Positions 46,192 to 56,760 of a DNA stretch of 64,000 nucleotides are shown here, in pieces. A program made the translations under genes and the position numbers. Within the stretch, counting starts at the first letter, position 1. Each line of letters opens with the position of its first letter. The DNA is taken from the NCBI RefSeq assembly GCF_008369115.1, contig NZ_VOAZ01000005.1:82400-146399 (forward strand), read 5' to 3'. Source of the DNA: Psychrobacter sp. ANT_WB68. GTDB lineage: Bacteria > Pseudomonadota > Gammaproteobacteria > Pseudomonadales > Moraxellaceae. The notes under the pieces were generated by a model. That model was not told where the DNA came from. It was given only the letters and a program-made list of their open reading frames with translations, and did not search any database.

Positions 46192-48207
46192 ATGCCCCAT
46201 CTCGATTTTACCCAGCCGCCCTTTGATGTATTAAGCGCAGCTGAACGTCAAAGTATCAAAAAAAATACCCAGGTTCGTTATCTTGCTAAAGACGAGAGCT
46301 TGCCTGCAGACGATTTACAATACTTTTATGTGGTACTCAAAGGACAAATCGAGCAACTGCTTGATGGCGAGTTTGTCGCGACTTATTTAGGCAGCAATCA
46401 TAGCGATCATCTCAATAGCAATGATTGGTTTGACAGTCGGCGTCTACCAAAACTGCTCACAGAAGATGCTATACAAGAAGGTAAAAATCCAACCAGCACC
46501 TTACCTACAAGCCAAAAAACGATATCACCTTACCAGTTTCGAGCTATCGAAGACACGCTGCTGCTACAAATGAATGGCTCGACTGTTGACAAAATCAGTG
46601 CCCAAAACCATTTAGTGCGTCAATTACTATCAGAAGACTTACCTGAACGACTAAAAGCCTTGCAGCAGCGACGTAGCGGTCAAAGCTTAGATGCGATAAG
46701 CTATCATGGCTATAATGACCAGCAAGAAGTACAGCAAATCATGCTGCAGCCGGTGATTGATATCAGCTTACTACCAGTACATATTATTGACGCTACTAGT
46801 AGTTTATACGAAGCTGCGCATATTATGACCAAGGCAGGGCTCAAACATGTATTGGTGCGCCCGCTCGACCAATTAAACCATATGCAAACACAAACCCTAG
46901 ATAATGATTCGCTGCAAACTCCTAAAAGTTACTCTGGTCGTACATTAGGCATTCTAACCGATACCGATATCTGCCGCGCGGTGAGCGACCAGCAAAATCC
47001 TGCGACAACGCCTTGCCAACGTTATGCGAGCTTTAATTTGCGCACTATCGATGCCGATGATGAGATTGGCGATGCATTATTGACCATGACTCGCTACCGT
47101 ATTCATAGATTGCCCGTGATCGATAGCAATGGTGAGGTCGTAGGTGTGCTTGGGCAAAGTGATATGCTTGCCCATATTGGACATCATTCACAGCTGATTA
47201 GTATTCAGATTGAAAAAGCAAAGGACTTGCATAGTTTAGATACCGCAGTCGAACTTATCGGGCGCTATATTCGTGCGCAGCATCAAAACGGGGTAAAAAT
47301 CGGTAATGTCAGCCGCATGGTACAAACGCTCAATGCACAGGTTTTCACCAAGCTGTGGCAACTTATCGTACCCGAGGATGTGATGGCAAATACCTGTGTC
47401 ATCGTTATGGGCTCAGAAGGTCGCGGCGAGCAAATTATGCGTACTGACCAAGACAATGCACTGATTATTCGTGATGGTTTTACCCATCCTGACTTAGCTA
47501 ACTTTGCTGAAACTTTTAACAATCATTTAGCAGCCTTGGGGTATCCGCTCTGTGATGGAAATATCATGATGACCAATCCGATGTGGCGGCAGCCGCTCAA
47601 GCAGTTTGAAGCACAGATTGGCTTATGGTTTAGAAACACTGACCCGATACACAGTATTTATTTATCCGCGATATTTGATGCTGAATACGTCTGCGGCGAT
47701 GAGTCGCTGCTGACTCATGTTCGTGAACATTTAAAAATCGCCCATCGCCAGTCAGACCCAATGTTTGTACGTCAGTTCGCCCGTGCCGCATTACAGTTTG
47801 GTGATGTCAGTCAATGGTGGCAAAAGTTTGTCCCGCTACTTGGCGGCAAACCTAGCTCTTATGATATTGACCTTAAAAAAGCCGGTATCTTTCCTTTGGT
47901 ACACGGTATTCGTACTTTAGCATTAGAAAACGATATCTTTGACGCCCCTAGTAGTAAAGGACGCCTCAAAGCCTTGGTGCAAGCTCGCGCCTTGACCCAG
48001 CCGCGTGCTGATACCTTGCTTGAGGCGCTAGAATTTTTTATGGCGCAGCGTCTGTCTGTTGCACTATCGACAGATGACAAGCATGCGCGGCAAGTAGATC
48101 CGACGACCCTATCGGCACTTGAGCGAGATTTATTAAAAGAGTGTTTGGCAGTGGTCAAAAGTTTTAAAGGTCAGCTAAGTAGGCATTATCAGCTAGAATT
48201 TAATTAG
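46192..48207 (+). CDS. DUF294 nucleotidyltransferase-like/CBS protein
   Basis: The 671-aa cytosolic protein starts at the ATG at 46192 (AAGGA 6 bp before), not the upstream ATG at 46072. It has an N-terminal cyclic-nucleotide-binding-like region (about 5-150) and two CBS domains (about 190-335, TLGILTDTDICRAVSD and YRIHRLPVIDSNGEVVG). A DUF294 nucleotidyltransferase core lies near 405 (IVMGSEGRGEQIMRTDQDNAL), followed by the DUF294 C-terminal domain (about 500-671). The role in signalling is unproven. It is followed by a DEDDh exonuclease 54 bp away, a pairing I remember from other Moraxellaceae and Pseudomonadales. Confidence 0.88.
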   Translation: MPHLDFTQPPFDVLSAAERQSIKKNTQVRYLAKDESLPADDLQYFYVVLKGQIEQLLDGEFVATYLGSNHSDHLNSNDWFDSRRLPKLLTEDAIQEGKNPTSTLPTSQKTISPYQFRAIEDTLLLQMNGSTVDKISAQNHLVRQLLSEDLPERLKALQQRRSGQSLDAISYHGYNDQQEVQQIMLQPVIDISLLPVHIIDATSSLYEAAHIMTKAGLKHVLVRPLDQLNHMQTQTLDNDSLQTPKSYSGRTLGILTDTDICRAVSDQQNPATTPCQRYASFNLRTIDADDEIGDALLTMTRYRIHRLPVIDSNGEVVGVLGQSDMLAHIGHHSQLISIQIEKAKDLHSLDTAVELIGRYIRAQHQNGVKIGNVSRMVQTLNAQVFTKLWQLIVPEDVMANTCVIVMGSEGRGEQIMRTDQDNALIIRDGFTHPDLANFAETFNNHLAALGYPLCDGNIMMTNPMWRQPLKQFEAQIGLWFRNTDPIHSIYLSAIFDAEYVCGDESLLTHVREHLKIAHRQSDPMFVRQFARAALQFGDVSQWWQKFVPLLGGKPSSYDIDLKKAGIFPLVHGIRTLALENDIFDAPSSKGRLKALVQARALTQPRADTLLEALEFFMAQRLSVALSTDDKHARQVDPTTLSALERDLLKECLAVVKSFKGQLSRHYQLEFN

Positions 48208-48261
48208 AGAAACTTGGTCAACCTTAAATAAAAAAGGGCGCAAAAAGGGAGCGAAAATAAG

Positions 48262-48867
48262 ATGCGTTGGCTAAAACAGTTATCTTCTGCTTGGCAAAAG
48301 ACACATTTGCAGCGCCCAGAACTGGCATCGATGTTTGGCAAGCCTTTGGCTGGTGAGTGGGTAGCGATTGACTGCGAGATGACTGGGCTCAACCCTAAAA
48401 AGCATCACCTGTTGTCTGTCGCCGCCATTCATATCAATGGCGAAACCATCGACACAGGCAATGGTCTTCATCTGGTTTGCAGACCTCCTGTGATGCCTGA
48501 CCGTGACACCATTGTGATCCATGGACTACGCACTGCTGATGTCGAACACGGCATGAGCTACGATGAGATGCTAGCCTTGCTGCTTCCTTTTATCGATAAT
48601 CGACCGATAGTTGGGTTTTGTCCACAGATAGACACAGGATTTTTGAATCCTTTGGTTAAGCGCTATATGGGTACGACATTGCCGAATGAGGTCATTGATG
48701 TGCGGCAGTTATACAGTCGGCGGATGGGCAATCTTGCTCAGGGCGACCCCAATCAATCGCAGCATTTGACCAAAATCTTAGCACATTATAATATTCCTGA
48801 GCTTGGCACTCATGATGCCTATAATGATGCCATTATGACTGCGATGGCGTTTTTGCATATGCGTTAA
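48262..48867 (+). CDS. DEDDh 3'-5' exonuclease
   Basis: The 201-aa DnaQ-like exonuclease has D37 and E39 (AIDCEMTGL) of ExoI, an ExoII region around VIHGLRTADVEHGMSYDEM, and H184 and D189 (HDAYNDA) of ExoIII. It is not fused to a polymerase. Its place after the DUF294/CBS protein on the same strand suggests an operon. GGGAG lies upstream. The substrate (DNA or RNA) cannot be told from sequence. Confidence 0.9.
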   Translation: MRWLKQLSSAWQKTHLQRPELASMFGKPLAGEWVAIDCEMTGLNPKKHHLLSVAAIHINGETIDTGNGLHLVCRPPVMPDRDTIVIHGLRTADVEHGMSYDEMLALLLPFIDNRPIVGFCPQIDTGFLNPLVKRYMGTTLPNEVIDVRQLYSRRMGNLAQGDPNQSQHLTKILAHYNIPELGTHDAYNDAIMTAMAFLHMR

Positions 48868-49095
48868 GATTGATGACCAATAACTAGATGAAGAAAACAC
48901 ATATTAACTGCTATCATTCCTCAGTTTAATCACACACCATTTAGCCTTTTTTAAATCTTTATTTTTTACACCGTTCCTTGCAAGCCTCTCTATAGATTTT
49001 AGCAGTACTGTGCATTTACGCGAAAGCGGTACCTACGCGAAAATAGCAACTCATGTTACCATAGGTTGTTTTTGCCACCTGATGATAGACTGCTC

Positions 49096-51207
49096 ATGCT
49101 ACCCACTTCTAAATTTAATCATTACCCTAGCGCTACTGCCAAGCTTACACTTTTTAGTAAGCCGTTATGCTCGCTGAATCAGCCTACAAAATACTTATCG
49201 ATGCTGACATTATTTGCCAGCGCTATGTTAGCGCCGCTATATGCTCAAGCTGCCTTACCAGAGGCGATTCAAACGGCGCTTACGCGAGCAAACTTAAGCG
49301 CCGACGATATTAGTATTGTCATTACTCCAGTGGGCGATAAAAATGCCAGTCGTTTGCCCTCGCCGATTCAAGTTATTAATAGCTCTAGCCTTGACAGTCA
49401 GCCAAAATCGTTAAGTGCGGATAACGGCGCAGCTGATCCTGATATTATAAAAAAACAAGCGACTCAAAATAATAAAGCTAAAGAAGCAACGGTTTACCAC
49501 AGCCCATTGGTAACGATAGAAAAGCAAACGATCAAACAACATGAAAAACAGCTCCATGCTTATACCGATGATCCTTATACTTATCAGAGTTTAGAGAGCA
49601 CTCCATCGCTGCTGCCAGCTAATAGCCAATCAATGCCTTCAACGCCTGCTACAAATCATCTTAGCCATGAAAATGAGCATAAAAGCAGTAAAGACAATGG
49701 TAGCAATACTGCGGTTAATAATACCGCTATTAAAATCTCTTTCTCGCCGTTATTGAGCCATCAAGCGGATATTGCACGCACGCCTGCCAGTACTATGAAA
49801 CTGGTGCCAAGCTTTATCGCTTTAGATATTTTGGGCGCTGACTTTGTCTGGCATACTCGTGTTTATCATACGGGTATTATCATTGGCGATAAGCTCTATG
49901 GCGACTTGATTATTCAAGGCAGTGGCGACCCAAAAATGACCCATGAGCGCTTGCAGCAATTGCTTTATAAAGTGCAAACTGCTGGTATTCGCCATATCAA
50001 CGGCGATATTATCGTGGATAGCGCCGTCTTTAAAAACGTCACAAAAGACCCTGCCGCCTTTGACAACTCACCGCTACGTCCTTATAACGCCAGCCCCGAT
50101 GGTTTTTTGGTCAATTTTAGCAGTATCGGTATCCAAAGCTATCCGCTAGATAATACGCGCGCGCAGCTGACTTACACGCCGCAATTGGCAAATTACCAGT
50201 TACCGAGTATGATAAATATACGCTCAGCTACCTGTAGTCAAGCTCGCTATAGTCTAGCGCCGCAGTGGCAACCGACACAGTTGACGCTCAATGCCAATTT
50301 ACCAGACAGCTGCGGCGAGCATACCTTTTATGTCGCCTACCCTGATGCCAAAGATTTCGCCGCGCGCGTCATTGCTTCTAAATGGCAAACGCTGGGTAAT
50401 ACGTTGAGCGGTAAGGTCATCAGCCAAGAAACGCCTTACCGCTTTAATATCAATGCTAAAGAGGCAAAAGCGCCACGTGGTTTAGCAGCTATTGCGATGT
50501 CACCCTTGCCCATTGTCAGCTATCCTTCTTTAAACCTTACTCAGCAGATTTATGATATCAATCACTTCTCTAATAATGTAATGACAGAGCAAGTGGCACT
50601 ATCTATAGGCGCTTATAACAGTACTAATAATCCTATTAATAATGTTGGCAGCAATAAAATAACCACTGATAAAGTGAGCACCAATAAAGAAAGCGTTAAT
50701 AATAAAGGCAGTGATACGAATAAAGTCATTAACAATCAAGCAACGAGCTTATATCAATTTGGCCAGCCAAAAGCGACCGACTATCCGCAAGCGCTGCAAA
50801 CTATCAATCAATGGTGGCAAACCAAGCTGACCACCCCGCCGCCGCATCTAAGCAACGGCTCAGGACTCTGCCGCGACTGTACCATCAGCGCTGCAAACTT
50901 AAGCGAGCTATTGACCTACGCTTATGAGCAACCGAGCTTTGATGCTTACGTGAGCTCATTAGGTATTGCTGGCGTCAGTGGTACGATTAGTGCGCATAGC
51001 GACCGCTTACCTGAGTCGCAAGCCATCGGTCGCGCTTGGATAAAAACCGGTACTTTAAATAATGTCACCTCGATGGCAGGCTATGTTAAAGGGCTGTCTG
51101 GACAGGACTACGTGGTGGTCGGATTAATTAATAGCGACCAAGCGCTCAACGCTTATAATGCCCGAACCGTGTTAGATAGCATGCTAGATTGGACAGCGCA
51201 GCATTAA
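49096..51207 (+). CDS. dacB: PBP4-type D-alanyl-D-alanine carboxypeptidase/endopeptidase
   Basis: The 703-aa periplasmic serine enzyme belongs to the S13 family and trims peptidoglycan peptides. Active-site motifs: S232-T-M-K235, S492-N-N and K650-T-G. A hydrophobic signal segment ends near AQA (about residue 52). It is far longer than E. coli PBP4 (477). The excess comes from a polar region between the signal and SxxK (about 70-215) and an Asn/Lys/Ser/Thr-rich insert (about 510-550). The start is uncertain: TTG codons at 49066 and 49072 are alternatives, the latter better spaced from AGG. Confidence 0.88.
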   Translation: MLPTSKFNHYPSATAKLTLFSKPLCSLNQPTKYLSMLTLFASAMLAPLYAQAALPEAIQTALTRANLSADDISIVITPVGDKNASRLPSPIQVINSSSLDSQPKSLSADNGAADPDIIKKQATQNNKAKEATVYHSPLVTIEKQTIKQHEKQLHAYTDDPYTYQSLESTPSLLPANSQSMPSTPATNHLSHENEHKSSKDNGSNTAVNNTAIKISFSPLLSHQADIARTPASTMKLVPSFIALDILGADFVWHTRVYHTGIIIGDKLYGDLIIQGSGDPKMTHERLQQLLYKVQTAGIRHINGDIIVDSAVFKNVTKDPAAFDNSPLRPYNASPDGFLVNFSSIGIQSYPLDNTRAQLTYTPQLANYQLPSMINIRSATCSQARYSLAPQWQPTQLTLNANLPDSCGEHTFYVAYPDAKDFAARVIASKWQTLGNTLSGKVISQETPYRFNINAKEAKAPRGLAAIAMSPLPIVSYPSLNLTQQIYDINHFSNNVMTEQVALSIGAYNSTNNPINNVGSNKITTDKVSTNKESVNNKGSDTNKVINNQATSLYQFGQPKATDYPQALQTINQWWQTKLTTPPPHLSNGSGLCRDCTISAANLSELLTYAYEQPSFDAYVSSLGIAGVSGTISAHSDRLPESQAIGRAWIKTGTLNNVTSMAGYVKGLSGQDYVVVGLINSDQALNAYNARTVLDSMLDWTAQH

Positions 51208-51287
51208 GGGTGGTTCATTAACTGCTCTTTTTCTATCGCTATTTGCTTTAAAAATCTTATGCTCACCCCTTTATAAAGGTCATTTTT

Positions 51288-51818
51288 ATGTCACGTAAAC
51301 CAATGCAGCTTAGCAAGTCTCCTAGTCGTTCAAAAGATAGTAAGGCGGCAGGCAATACTCAGCCTAACAGTCCAAAAACAACACAACCTAAAATGGCGCA
51401 ATATGTTGGATTCTTTGCGGTTGGTTATATTCTGGCTAGCGCCATATTTATGATGATTCAAACCAAATTTGCCTTAAACTCGCAATTGGTCACTGCCATC
51501 GCTATCGTTATCGGCGCTTATATTGCGGTGCATAAATTTATCAAACATCAGCAGCGCGCACTGGATAGAAGTGAAATCAACCGCTTAATGTTCGGCGGCG
51601 TCGCAGTGGTTTGGCTGCTTACCATTATCTATTTCTTATGTATCTGGTTTTTCTTATTTGATGCGGTGAGCCGTGAAGTATTGATGGACATGACCAGGCA
51701 GCAGCCTTTACCGCTGCTTTCTGCATTGGTGATGATCTTGGTGCTTAGCCTAGTCAGTGCGCGAATCAGCATTTGGGCAGTTAATCGCGTGCTTGACCCC
51801 AAGCGTAAAACCATTTGA
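51288..51818 (+). CDS. ABZJ_00895-type membrane protein
   Basis: The 176-aa protein has a polar N-terminus (to about 38) and four membrane segments (about 42-60, 65-82, 105-125 and 145-165). The layout matches the small membrane proteins I know as ABZJ_00895 family from Acinetobacter. Function is unknown. It lies 80 bp after dacB on the same strand, possibly co-transcribed. Confidence 0.7.
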   Translation: MSRKPMQLSKSPSRSKDSKAAGNTQPNSPKTTQPKMAQYVGFFAVGYILASAIFMMIQTKFALNSQLVTAIAIVIGAYIAVHKFIKHQQRALDRSEINRLMFGGVAVVWLLTIIYFLCIWFFLFDAVSREVLMDMTRQQPLPLLSALVMILVLSLVSARISIWAVNRVLDPKRKTI

Positions 51819-51975
51819 TTGCTTGGTTACCTATTGCTGGATGTTGTTAAGTGTTCATTACAATGAGAGGTTGAGTATTTTCTACAAGCTACTAGGAAGT
51901 TTTTGTCTCATGCATGACTGAATTACGTTACGCTGTCTTTACGCTAATGAATTTTGCTAGATAGGAGCTCAAGCA

Positions 51976-52539
51976 ATGGACATGCTTTTTTTCGACAATA
52001 TAGACAAGCTTGGACGTATCGTGGTGACCGCGGTTATGGTTTATGTTTTGATTATCATTACCACTAAGGTCTCTGGAAAACGCTCTACCTCTCAGCTCAA
52101 TAATTTTGATTGGATTGTCACCGTGATGATTGGCTCACTCGGTGCCAGCACTATTTTACTCAAAGACATTCCGCTTATCGAAGGTATCTCTGCTATCTTG
52201 GCGCTATATATCATGCAGTTTTTGGTCACCAAATATGCCTCCATCTCACCGCAATTTAGCAGTTTTATTTTGTCCGAGCCGCGTATTGTCTTTTATCAAG
52301 GGCAGTTTTTGCCCGATGCGATGCGTGATGAGCGCTTGACCCGTCAAGAGATGGAGTGTGCCATGCGTTCTGAAGGGATAAATAGTTTCGATGATGTCGA
52401 GGCGATTGTTTTTGAATCGGATGCTAAGCTGACGATTATCCGAAAACCCACGTCTTTTGATAATAAGGATGCTGATAATCAGAATAACGACGAGCGTGCA
52501 GAAAGCGCGGTATCAGAAACGATTGCGCCGCTTATGTAA
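51976..52539 (+). CDS. DUF421/YetF-type membrane protein
   Basis: The 187-aa protein has three N-terminal membrane segments (about 12-30, 40-62 and 65-85) with RSTSQLNNFDWIVTVMIGSLG between them. A C-terminal domain with GINSFDDVEAIVFESDAKLTII is of the DUF421 (YetF) type. Function is unknown. The extra C-terminal acidic and polar tail is not part of the family core. A terminator follows. Confidence 0.88.
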   Translation: MDMLFFDNIDKLGRIVVTAVMVYVLIIITTKVSGKRSTSQLNNFDWIVTVMIGSLGASTILLKDIPLIEGISAILALYIMQFLVTKYASISPQFSSFILSEPRIVFYQGQFLPDAMRDERLTRQEMECAMRSEGINSFDDVEAIVFESDAKLTIIRKPTSFDNKDADNQNNDERAESAVSETIAPLM

Positions 52540-52565
52540 GATAATTGATAAAACTTAACGCATGA

Positions 52566-52599
52566 AAAAGGATAGCCAACATACATCAGCTATCCTTTT
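52566..52599. terminator. terminator of the DUF421 gene
   Basis: AAAAGGATAGC and GCTATCCTTTT form a perfect 11-bp stem with a 12-nt loop. It sits 26 bp past the DUF421 stop and 79 bp past the convergent DUF2147 stop, and may serve both. Confidence 0.8.
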
Positions 52600-52677
52600 G
52601 CATTGGCTTTCAATCACTTCCAATCATTGCTAACAACTAGCATCGTCCTTAATCAATGATAATCCTAGTGGCAAAAC

Positions 52678-53124
52678 TTACTTAATACGCTGCCACGTTT
52701 GCGAGCGACCAAAGACTGGGGTACCGACAAAGCCGCGTAGTTTTAGGCTTTGACCATTATCACTTAGAGTCAACTTGCCAGAATAGGTTTTCCCTGATTC
52801 AGGATCGACCAACTTGCCGTCACTCCATTGGTTATTACCATCCGCTTTAAAGCCTGATAGTATCTGCAAACCTTCAACAGGTTTATTTTTTAAGCTGCCT
52901 GGACACTTGGTACAAAGCGCATCTGCCTTTTCTTTATCGAGCACTTTGAGGATTTTTCCTGTGACCTTACCACCGCTTTCAGTTAACTGCATGACGGCCT
53001 TTTTTTCACCGGTTTTATCATCGATGGTTTGCCATTGTGTGCCATGTAAAGAAGCAGCAAACACAGAAGTAGAGAGCAGCACGCCTGCGCTAAGGGCAAC
53101 TAGACTTGATATAGTACGTTTCAT
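52678..53124 (-). CDS. DUF2147 periplasmic protein
   Basis: The 148-aa secreted protein starts at the ATG at 53124 (AAAGGAG 6 bp before). The signal peptide (MKRTISSLVALSAG...FAA) is followed by the DUF2147 domain, with LHGTQWQTIDDKTGEKKAVM, GKILKVLDKE, CTKCPG and KLRGFVGTPVFGRSQTWQRI. The two-Cys element is typical. DUF2147 proteins are of unknown function, some linked to the cell surface or to signalling. Confidence 0.9.
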   Translation of the reverse strand: MKRTISSLVALSAGVLLSTSVFAASLHGTQWQTIDDKTGEKKAVMQLTESGGKVTGKILKVLDKEKADALCTKCPGSLKNKPVEGLQILSGFKADGNNQWSDGKLVDPESGKTYSGKLTLSDNGQSLKLRGFVGTPVFGRSQTWQRIK

Positions 53125-53426
53125 GAACGACTCCTTTCGTTTAAAAAAATGTTTCAAACTGTCTTTTGGTTTATCATAAAGACCTCACAATGTTGTTCGT
53201 TATGTCATTACTGGTTGATTTATCTCACTACTTTTAACTTTCTGCCACTATTTCTATAGCGCAACTTTTAAGCAATGATAAACAAAAACCAGAAAATTAG
53301 AGAACAACTGTTTGTCGAATGCTAGTAAAGCACAAAATTATGCGTTGTAAAAGGTCTCTTTGTTACAATAACTTAAGCGTAGAATTCTTTTGTTACATTT
53401 AATCAATTATCGAAGTGATATGTATT
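53125..53426. other. divergent spacer between the DUF2147 gene and rlmH
   Basis: The two genes start about 300 bp apart on opposite strands. I see no hairpin or gene in this stretch. Both promoters must lie here but none is clear. Confidence 0.4.
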
Positions 53427-53915
53427 ATGAAAGTAAGAATATTGACCGTCGGCAACAAAATGCCCAAGTGGGTACAAACTGGTTTTGACGAATATTTCAA
53501 ACGTATTCAACCCATGCTCAGCACTGAAATCGTAGAAATTGCGGCGGCGAAACGCGCCAAAAACCCATCCGATGCTAATTTGGCACAGTACCGTGAGCAA
53601 GAAGGTCAGGCAATATTGGCCGCCCATGCGGCAGTCGGTCGTGAGCAACTATGGGTACTGGATGTGAAAGGCAAAATGCTCTCTACCGAACAGTTGGCAG
53701 ATAAATTGGCAGATGGCATGCAGCAAGGTGATGACATTGCTTTGGTTATCGGCGGTGCTGACGGCGTATCGCCAGAAGTATTGGCAAAAGCCGACGTGAA
53801 GTGGTCGTTATCCGCGCTTACCCTACCGCATCCGCTGGTGCGCGTGGTGCTTATGGAACAGCTATATCGGGCGATGAGTATCAATCACAATCATCCTTAT
53901 CATCGTGGTAATTAA
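53427..53915 (+). CDS. rlmH: 23S rRNA pseudouridine-1915 N3-methyltransferase
   Basis: The 162-aa SPOUT methyltransferase methylates pseudouridine 1915 in helix 69 of 23S rRNA. It starts at the ATG at 53427 (MKVRILTVGNKMPKWVQTGF), as in E. coli RlmH. The knot motif LVIGGADGVSPEV and the end LPHPLVRVVLMEQLYRAMSI are intact. Length is close to the family norm (155). It usually lies beside rsfS/nadD; neither is in this window. Confidence 0.95.
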   Translation: MKVRILTVGNKMPKWVQTGFDEYFKRIQPMLSTEIVEIAAAKRAKNPSDANLAQYREQEGQAILAAHAAVGREQLWVLDVKGKMLSTEQLADKLADGMQQGDDIALVIGGADGVSPEVLAKADVKWSLSALTLPHPLVRVVLMEQLYRAMSINHNHPYHRGN

Positions 53916-54041
53916 AAGTAGTATTTAAAAACTACACAAAAATTGATTGATATAAAAGAGCGACTGATTGATATACAGAGCAGTGGCAAACTCAATGACA
54001 AAAGAGATTGAAAAACAGGCGCGCGCCCTAATAAATGCAAC

Positions 54042-54962
54042 ATGAAACAGCCTAAACCTGCAATACCTAAAGCCCCGAGCGCTCATCCGCAACCTGATGA
54101 CAAACGCCAACATCTGACGACATCAAAGCCGACGCCCATCACAGCCGCTGCTGCCTGGGCAGATGCGCCTGCAATATCGAGTGCAGCTGAACAATCTAAA
54201 TCGCCCATACTGCCCGCGCTATTTATCTCGCATGGTGCGCCAACGCTTGCTATCGAGCAGTCAGCGACAACCAGCGCACTGGCACGTATGGGTCAAAACC
54301 TACCTAAGCCGCGCGCTATTGTCATTATGTCGGCACATTGGCAATCCGCTAGGCTTGAAATCAGCAGTAATCCACAGCCAAAAACTTGGCATGATTTTTC
54401 TGGCTTTGCGCCTGAGCTGTATGATTTGCAATACCCTGCTGCCGGACAACCAGCGCTTGCTGAAACTTTAGCACAGCAGTTGACGGCACGCGGTATCACC
54501 TGTCGCGTAAATCCTTTGCGGGCCAGTGACCATGGAGTTTGGGCACCGCTTTTACATTTGTATCCGGAAGCCGATATCCCTATCGTGCAAATATCCTTAC
54601 CGCAGCATTATGACAGTGTTGCTTGTTATCAATTGGGCGCACAACTGGCACAATTGCGTCATGAGCAAATCCTTTTGATTGGCTCAGGGAGTATCACGCA
54701 TAATTTGCAAGCGCTACGCTGGCAAGCAGAAAGTATCGATAAAACCGCTAGAGACTTCAAAGTCTGGCTATTACAACAGCTCAAAACAGACATTCCGAGC
54801 GCCTTAGACTGGCAGCAGTATCCTAATTATCAGAATGTACACCCAAGCGATGAGCACCTATTGCCGCTATTCTTTGCCTTAGGTGCGGGTCAACGCGTCT
54901 CTGTGGTGCATCAAAGCATGGCGCACCATAGTTTGGGTATGGATATTTATCGCTTTGACTAA
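54042..54962 (+). CDS. LigB-type extradiol dioxygenase family protein
   Basis: The 306-aa protein belongs to the DODA/YgiD family, extradiol ring-opening enzymes acting on catecholic substrates. Metal ligands are placed at H64 (FISHGAPTLA), H99 (SAHW) and H164 (SDHGVW). The first 55 residues form a Pro/Ala-rich extension not found in YgiD (271 aa). No ribosome site is apparent before the chosen ATG, so translation may begin elsewhere. The true substrate is unknown. Confidence 0.85.
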   Translation: MKQPKPAIPKAPSAHPQPDDKRQHLTTSKPTPITAAAAWADAPAISSAAEQSKSPILPALFISHGAPTLAIEQSATTSALARMGQNLPKPRAIVIMSAHWQSARLEISSNPQPKTWHDFSGFAPELYDLQYPAAGQPALAETLAQQLTARGITCRVNPLRASDHGVWAPLLHLYPEADIPIVQISLPQHYDSVACYQLGAQLAQLRHEQILLIGSGSITHNLQALRWQAESIDKTARDFKVWLLQQLKTDIPSALDWQQYPNYQNVHPSDEHLLPLFFALGAGQRVSVVHQSMAHHSLGMDIYRFD

Positions 54963-55050
54963 GCTTCTGTTTTGACTGAGGTGCTTAAGTCAAAGCACTT
55001 TTGCTAAAACGCATTTATTAAAAGTCACTGACTTTTGAGTTGGTATAAAA

Positions 55051-56544
55051 CTATTTTTCAAAAGCAGGTTTGGTAAATAATCCCGCGCGCTCCATCTCGC
55101 CAGCAATACTAAATAATGTCGTTTCATCATTCATACGCCCAATCAGCTGCATCCCAATTGGCAAACCCTTTTTGCTCATGCCTACTGGCAACGACATCGC
55201 TGGCAACCCCGTGATATTACCCAGCAAAGTAAAAGCCATTTTGCCCAGTACAGGCTGGCTAAGTTTTTCAATCATGCCTGAGCTAAAGGCATATTTACCC
55301 ATATCAATGCCTTTATTTAGTAATCCCGCACTAAGCATCAACATCTCATCCATACGACTTGGCGGTAGCACACCGTGCTTAACGGCCGTGGTCGGTACCG
55401 TTGGGCACAAAATCATATCGTAGGTTTCGAGCAGCAGGCCAGTTTGGTATTGGCTGTCATGCCAGCCGTGCTTAGCATGCACCAAATCAACGGCGGATAA
55501 TGAGCGTCCAAGCATTGCCATATTGTAGGTTTGCGGCTCAAGATTTTGGATATGCTGTGCACCATGACAGCGCTCAATATTATCAATGGTAAAGGCGGTA
55601 TGCGCGCAGACTACCACTAAAAAATCATGCCAAAACTGCTCAATATTAATATTAGGCTCAGCCGGCACCACACGATGCCCCATTGCTTCTAACTGCTTAG
55701 CCGTTTGCTCTAATACAGCGAGTACTTCTTTATCGACCACCGTGTTAGCAACCAATGGCTGCTGATGCAGAGCGATAGTTAATTGCCTTGGTGCACGCAT
55801 CGCTGCTTGCAAAAACGTGCCATCAGGTGGCGCGATGACATAAGGTGCACCGATTTCCGCCCCGCTGGTCGCATCGAGCATGGCCGCACTATCACGTACT
55901 GAGCGCGTAATCACATGGTCAGCGACTGCTCCTTCCCAGCCTTCGCCAAATGCAGGACCCATGGGGTTACGACCACGACTGGGTTTGAATCCAAAAGCGC
56001 CGCACCATGCCGCCGGAAAGCGTATTGAACCGCCACCATCACCTGCACCTGCCATCGGCACAATACCACTCGCCACTGCCGCCGCACTACCGCCCGATGA
56101 ACCACCAGAGCTATAGCCTTTTTTAAACGGATTATGCGTCACGCCGTGCGCTTTGGGTTCAGTGGTGATGATTAAACCAAATTCTGGGGTATTGGTCTTA
56201 CCAAAGGTATTGACCCCTGTGGCTTTCATACGCTTAACGATTTCACTGTCGCTCTCTGACAGGATATTGACGCTACGACTGCCCATCGTAATGGGCTCAT
56301 TAGCAAAATAGAAAGATAAGTCTTTAAGCAAATAAGGCACACCGTTAAATACGCCTGTTGGTAAGCCCTTTTGCGCAGCAGTATAAGCACGCTCATCAAA
56401 ACGATGAATAATAGCGTTTAGTTTCGGATTAAGCTGATTGGCTCGATCAACCGCTGCATCTAGCAACTCTTTGGCACTGACTTCCCCTGCATTGACCAAT
56501 GCTGCCAACGCTAGGCCATCATACTGAGTGTATTCTTTAAACAT
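55051..56544 (-). CDS. amidase signature family enzyme
   Basis: The 497-aa amidase hydrolyses carboxamides. The start is the second ATG (56544), 8 bp after AAGGA. The Ser-cisSer-Lys triad is K74 (YLLKDLS), S149 ([13 protein letters not shown]) and S173 (DGGGSIRFP). The conserved [19 protein letters not shown] follows. The substrate is not readable; there is no GatB/GatC gene near, so it is not the tRNA amidotransferase. Confidence 0.92.
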   Translation of the reverse strand: MFKEYTQYDGLALAALVNAGEVSAKELLDAAVDRANQLNPKLNAIIHRFDERAYTAAQKGLPTGVFNGVPYLLKDLSFYFANEPITMGSRSVNILSESDSEIVKRMKATGVNTFGKTNTPEFGLIITTEPKAHGVTHNPFKKGYSSGGSSGGSAAAVASGIVPMAGAGDGGGSIRFPAAWCGAFGFKPSRGRNPMGPAFGEGWEGAVADHVITRSVRDSAAMLDATSGAEIGAPYVIAPPDGTFLQAAMRAPRQLTIALHQQPLVANTVVDKEVLAVLEQTAKQLEAMGHRVVPAEPNINIEQFWHDFLVVVCAHTAFTIDNIERCHGAQHIQNLEPQTYNMAMLGRSLSAVDLVHAKHGWHDSQYQTGLLLETYDMILCPTVPTTAVKHGVLPPSRMDEMLMLSAGLLNKGIDMGKYAFSSGMIEKLSQPVLGKMAFTLLGNITGLPAMSLPVGMSKKGLPIGMQLIGRMNDETTLFSIAGEMERAGLFTKPAFEK

Positions 56545-56702
56545 AATCTGCATCCTTGCTGAGTGATTAAATTAAGATTTTTTAAAATTAAGTCATATTT
56601 ATTTTATCAACAACTGTCAGTTTAGTATAAAAAACCACTGCTGATAATTGATAAAGAAACTCATTAGTCATTCGGACATGAGCGCTATCGTATTTTACCA
56701 AT

Positions 56703-56738
56703 AAAAAAGACGAGCCACTTTCGTCACTCGTCCTTTTT
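56703..56738 (-). terminator. terminator of ftsK
   Basis: AAAAGGACGAG and CTCGTCTTTTTT flank a 12-nt loop on the minus strand, followed by T-rich sequence. It lies about 25 bp past the ftsK stop. Confidence 0.85.
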
Positions 56739-56760
56739 ACTATCTAATAAAACCTAAGCG

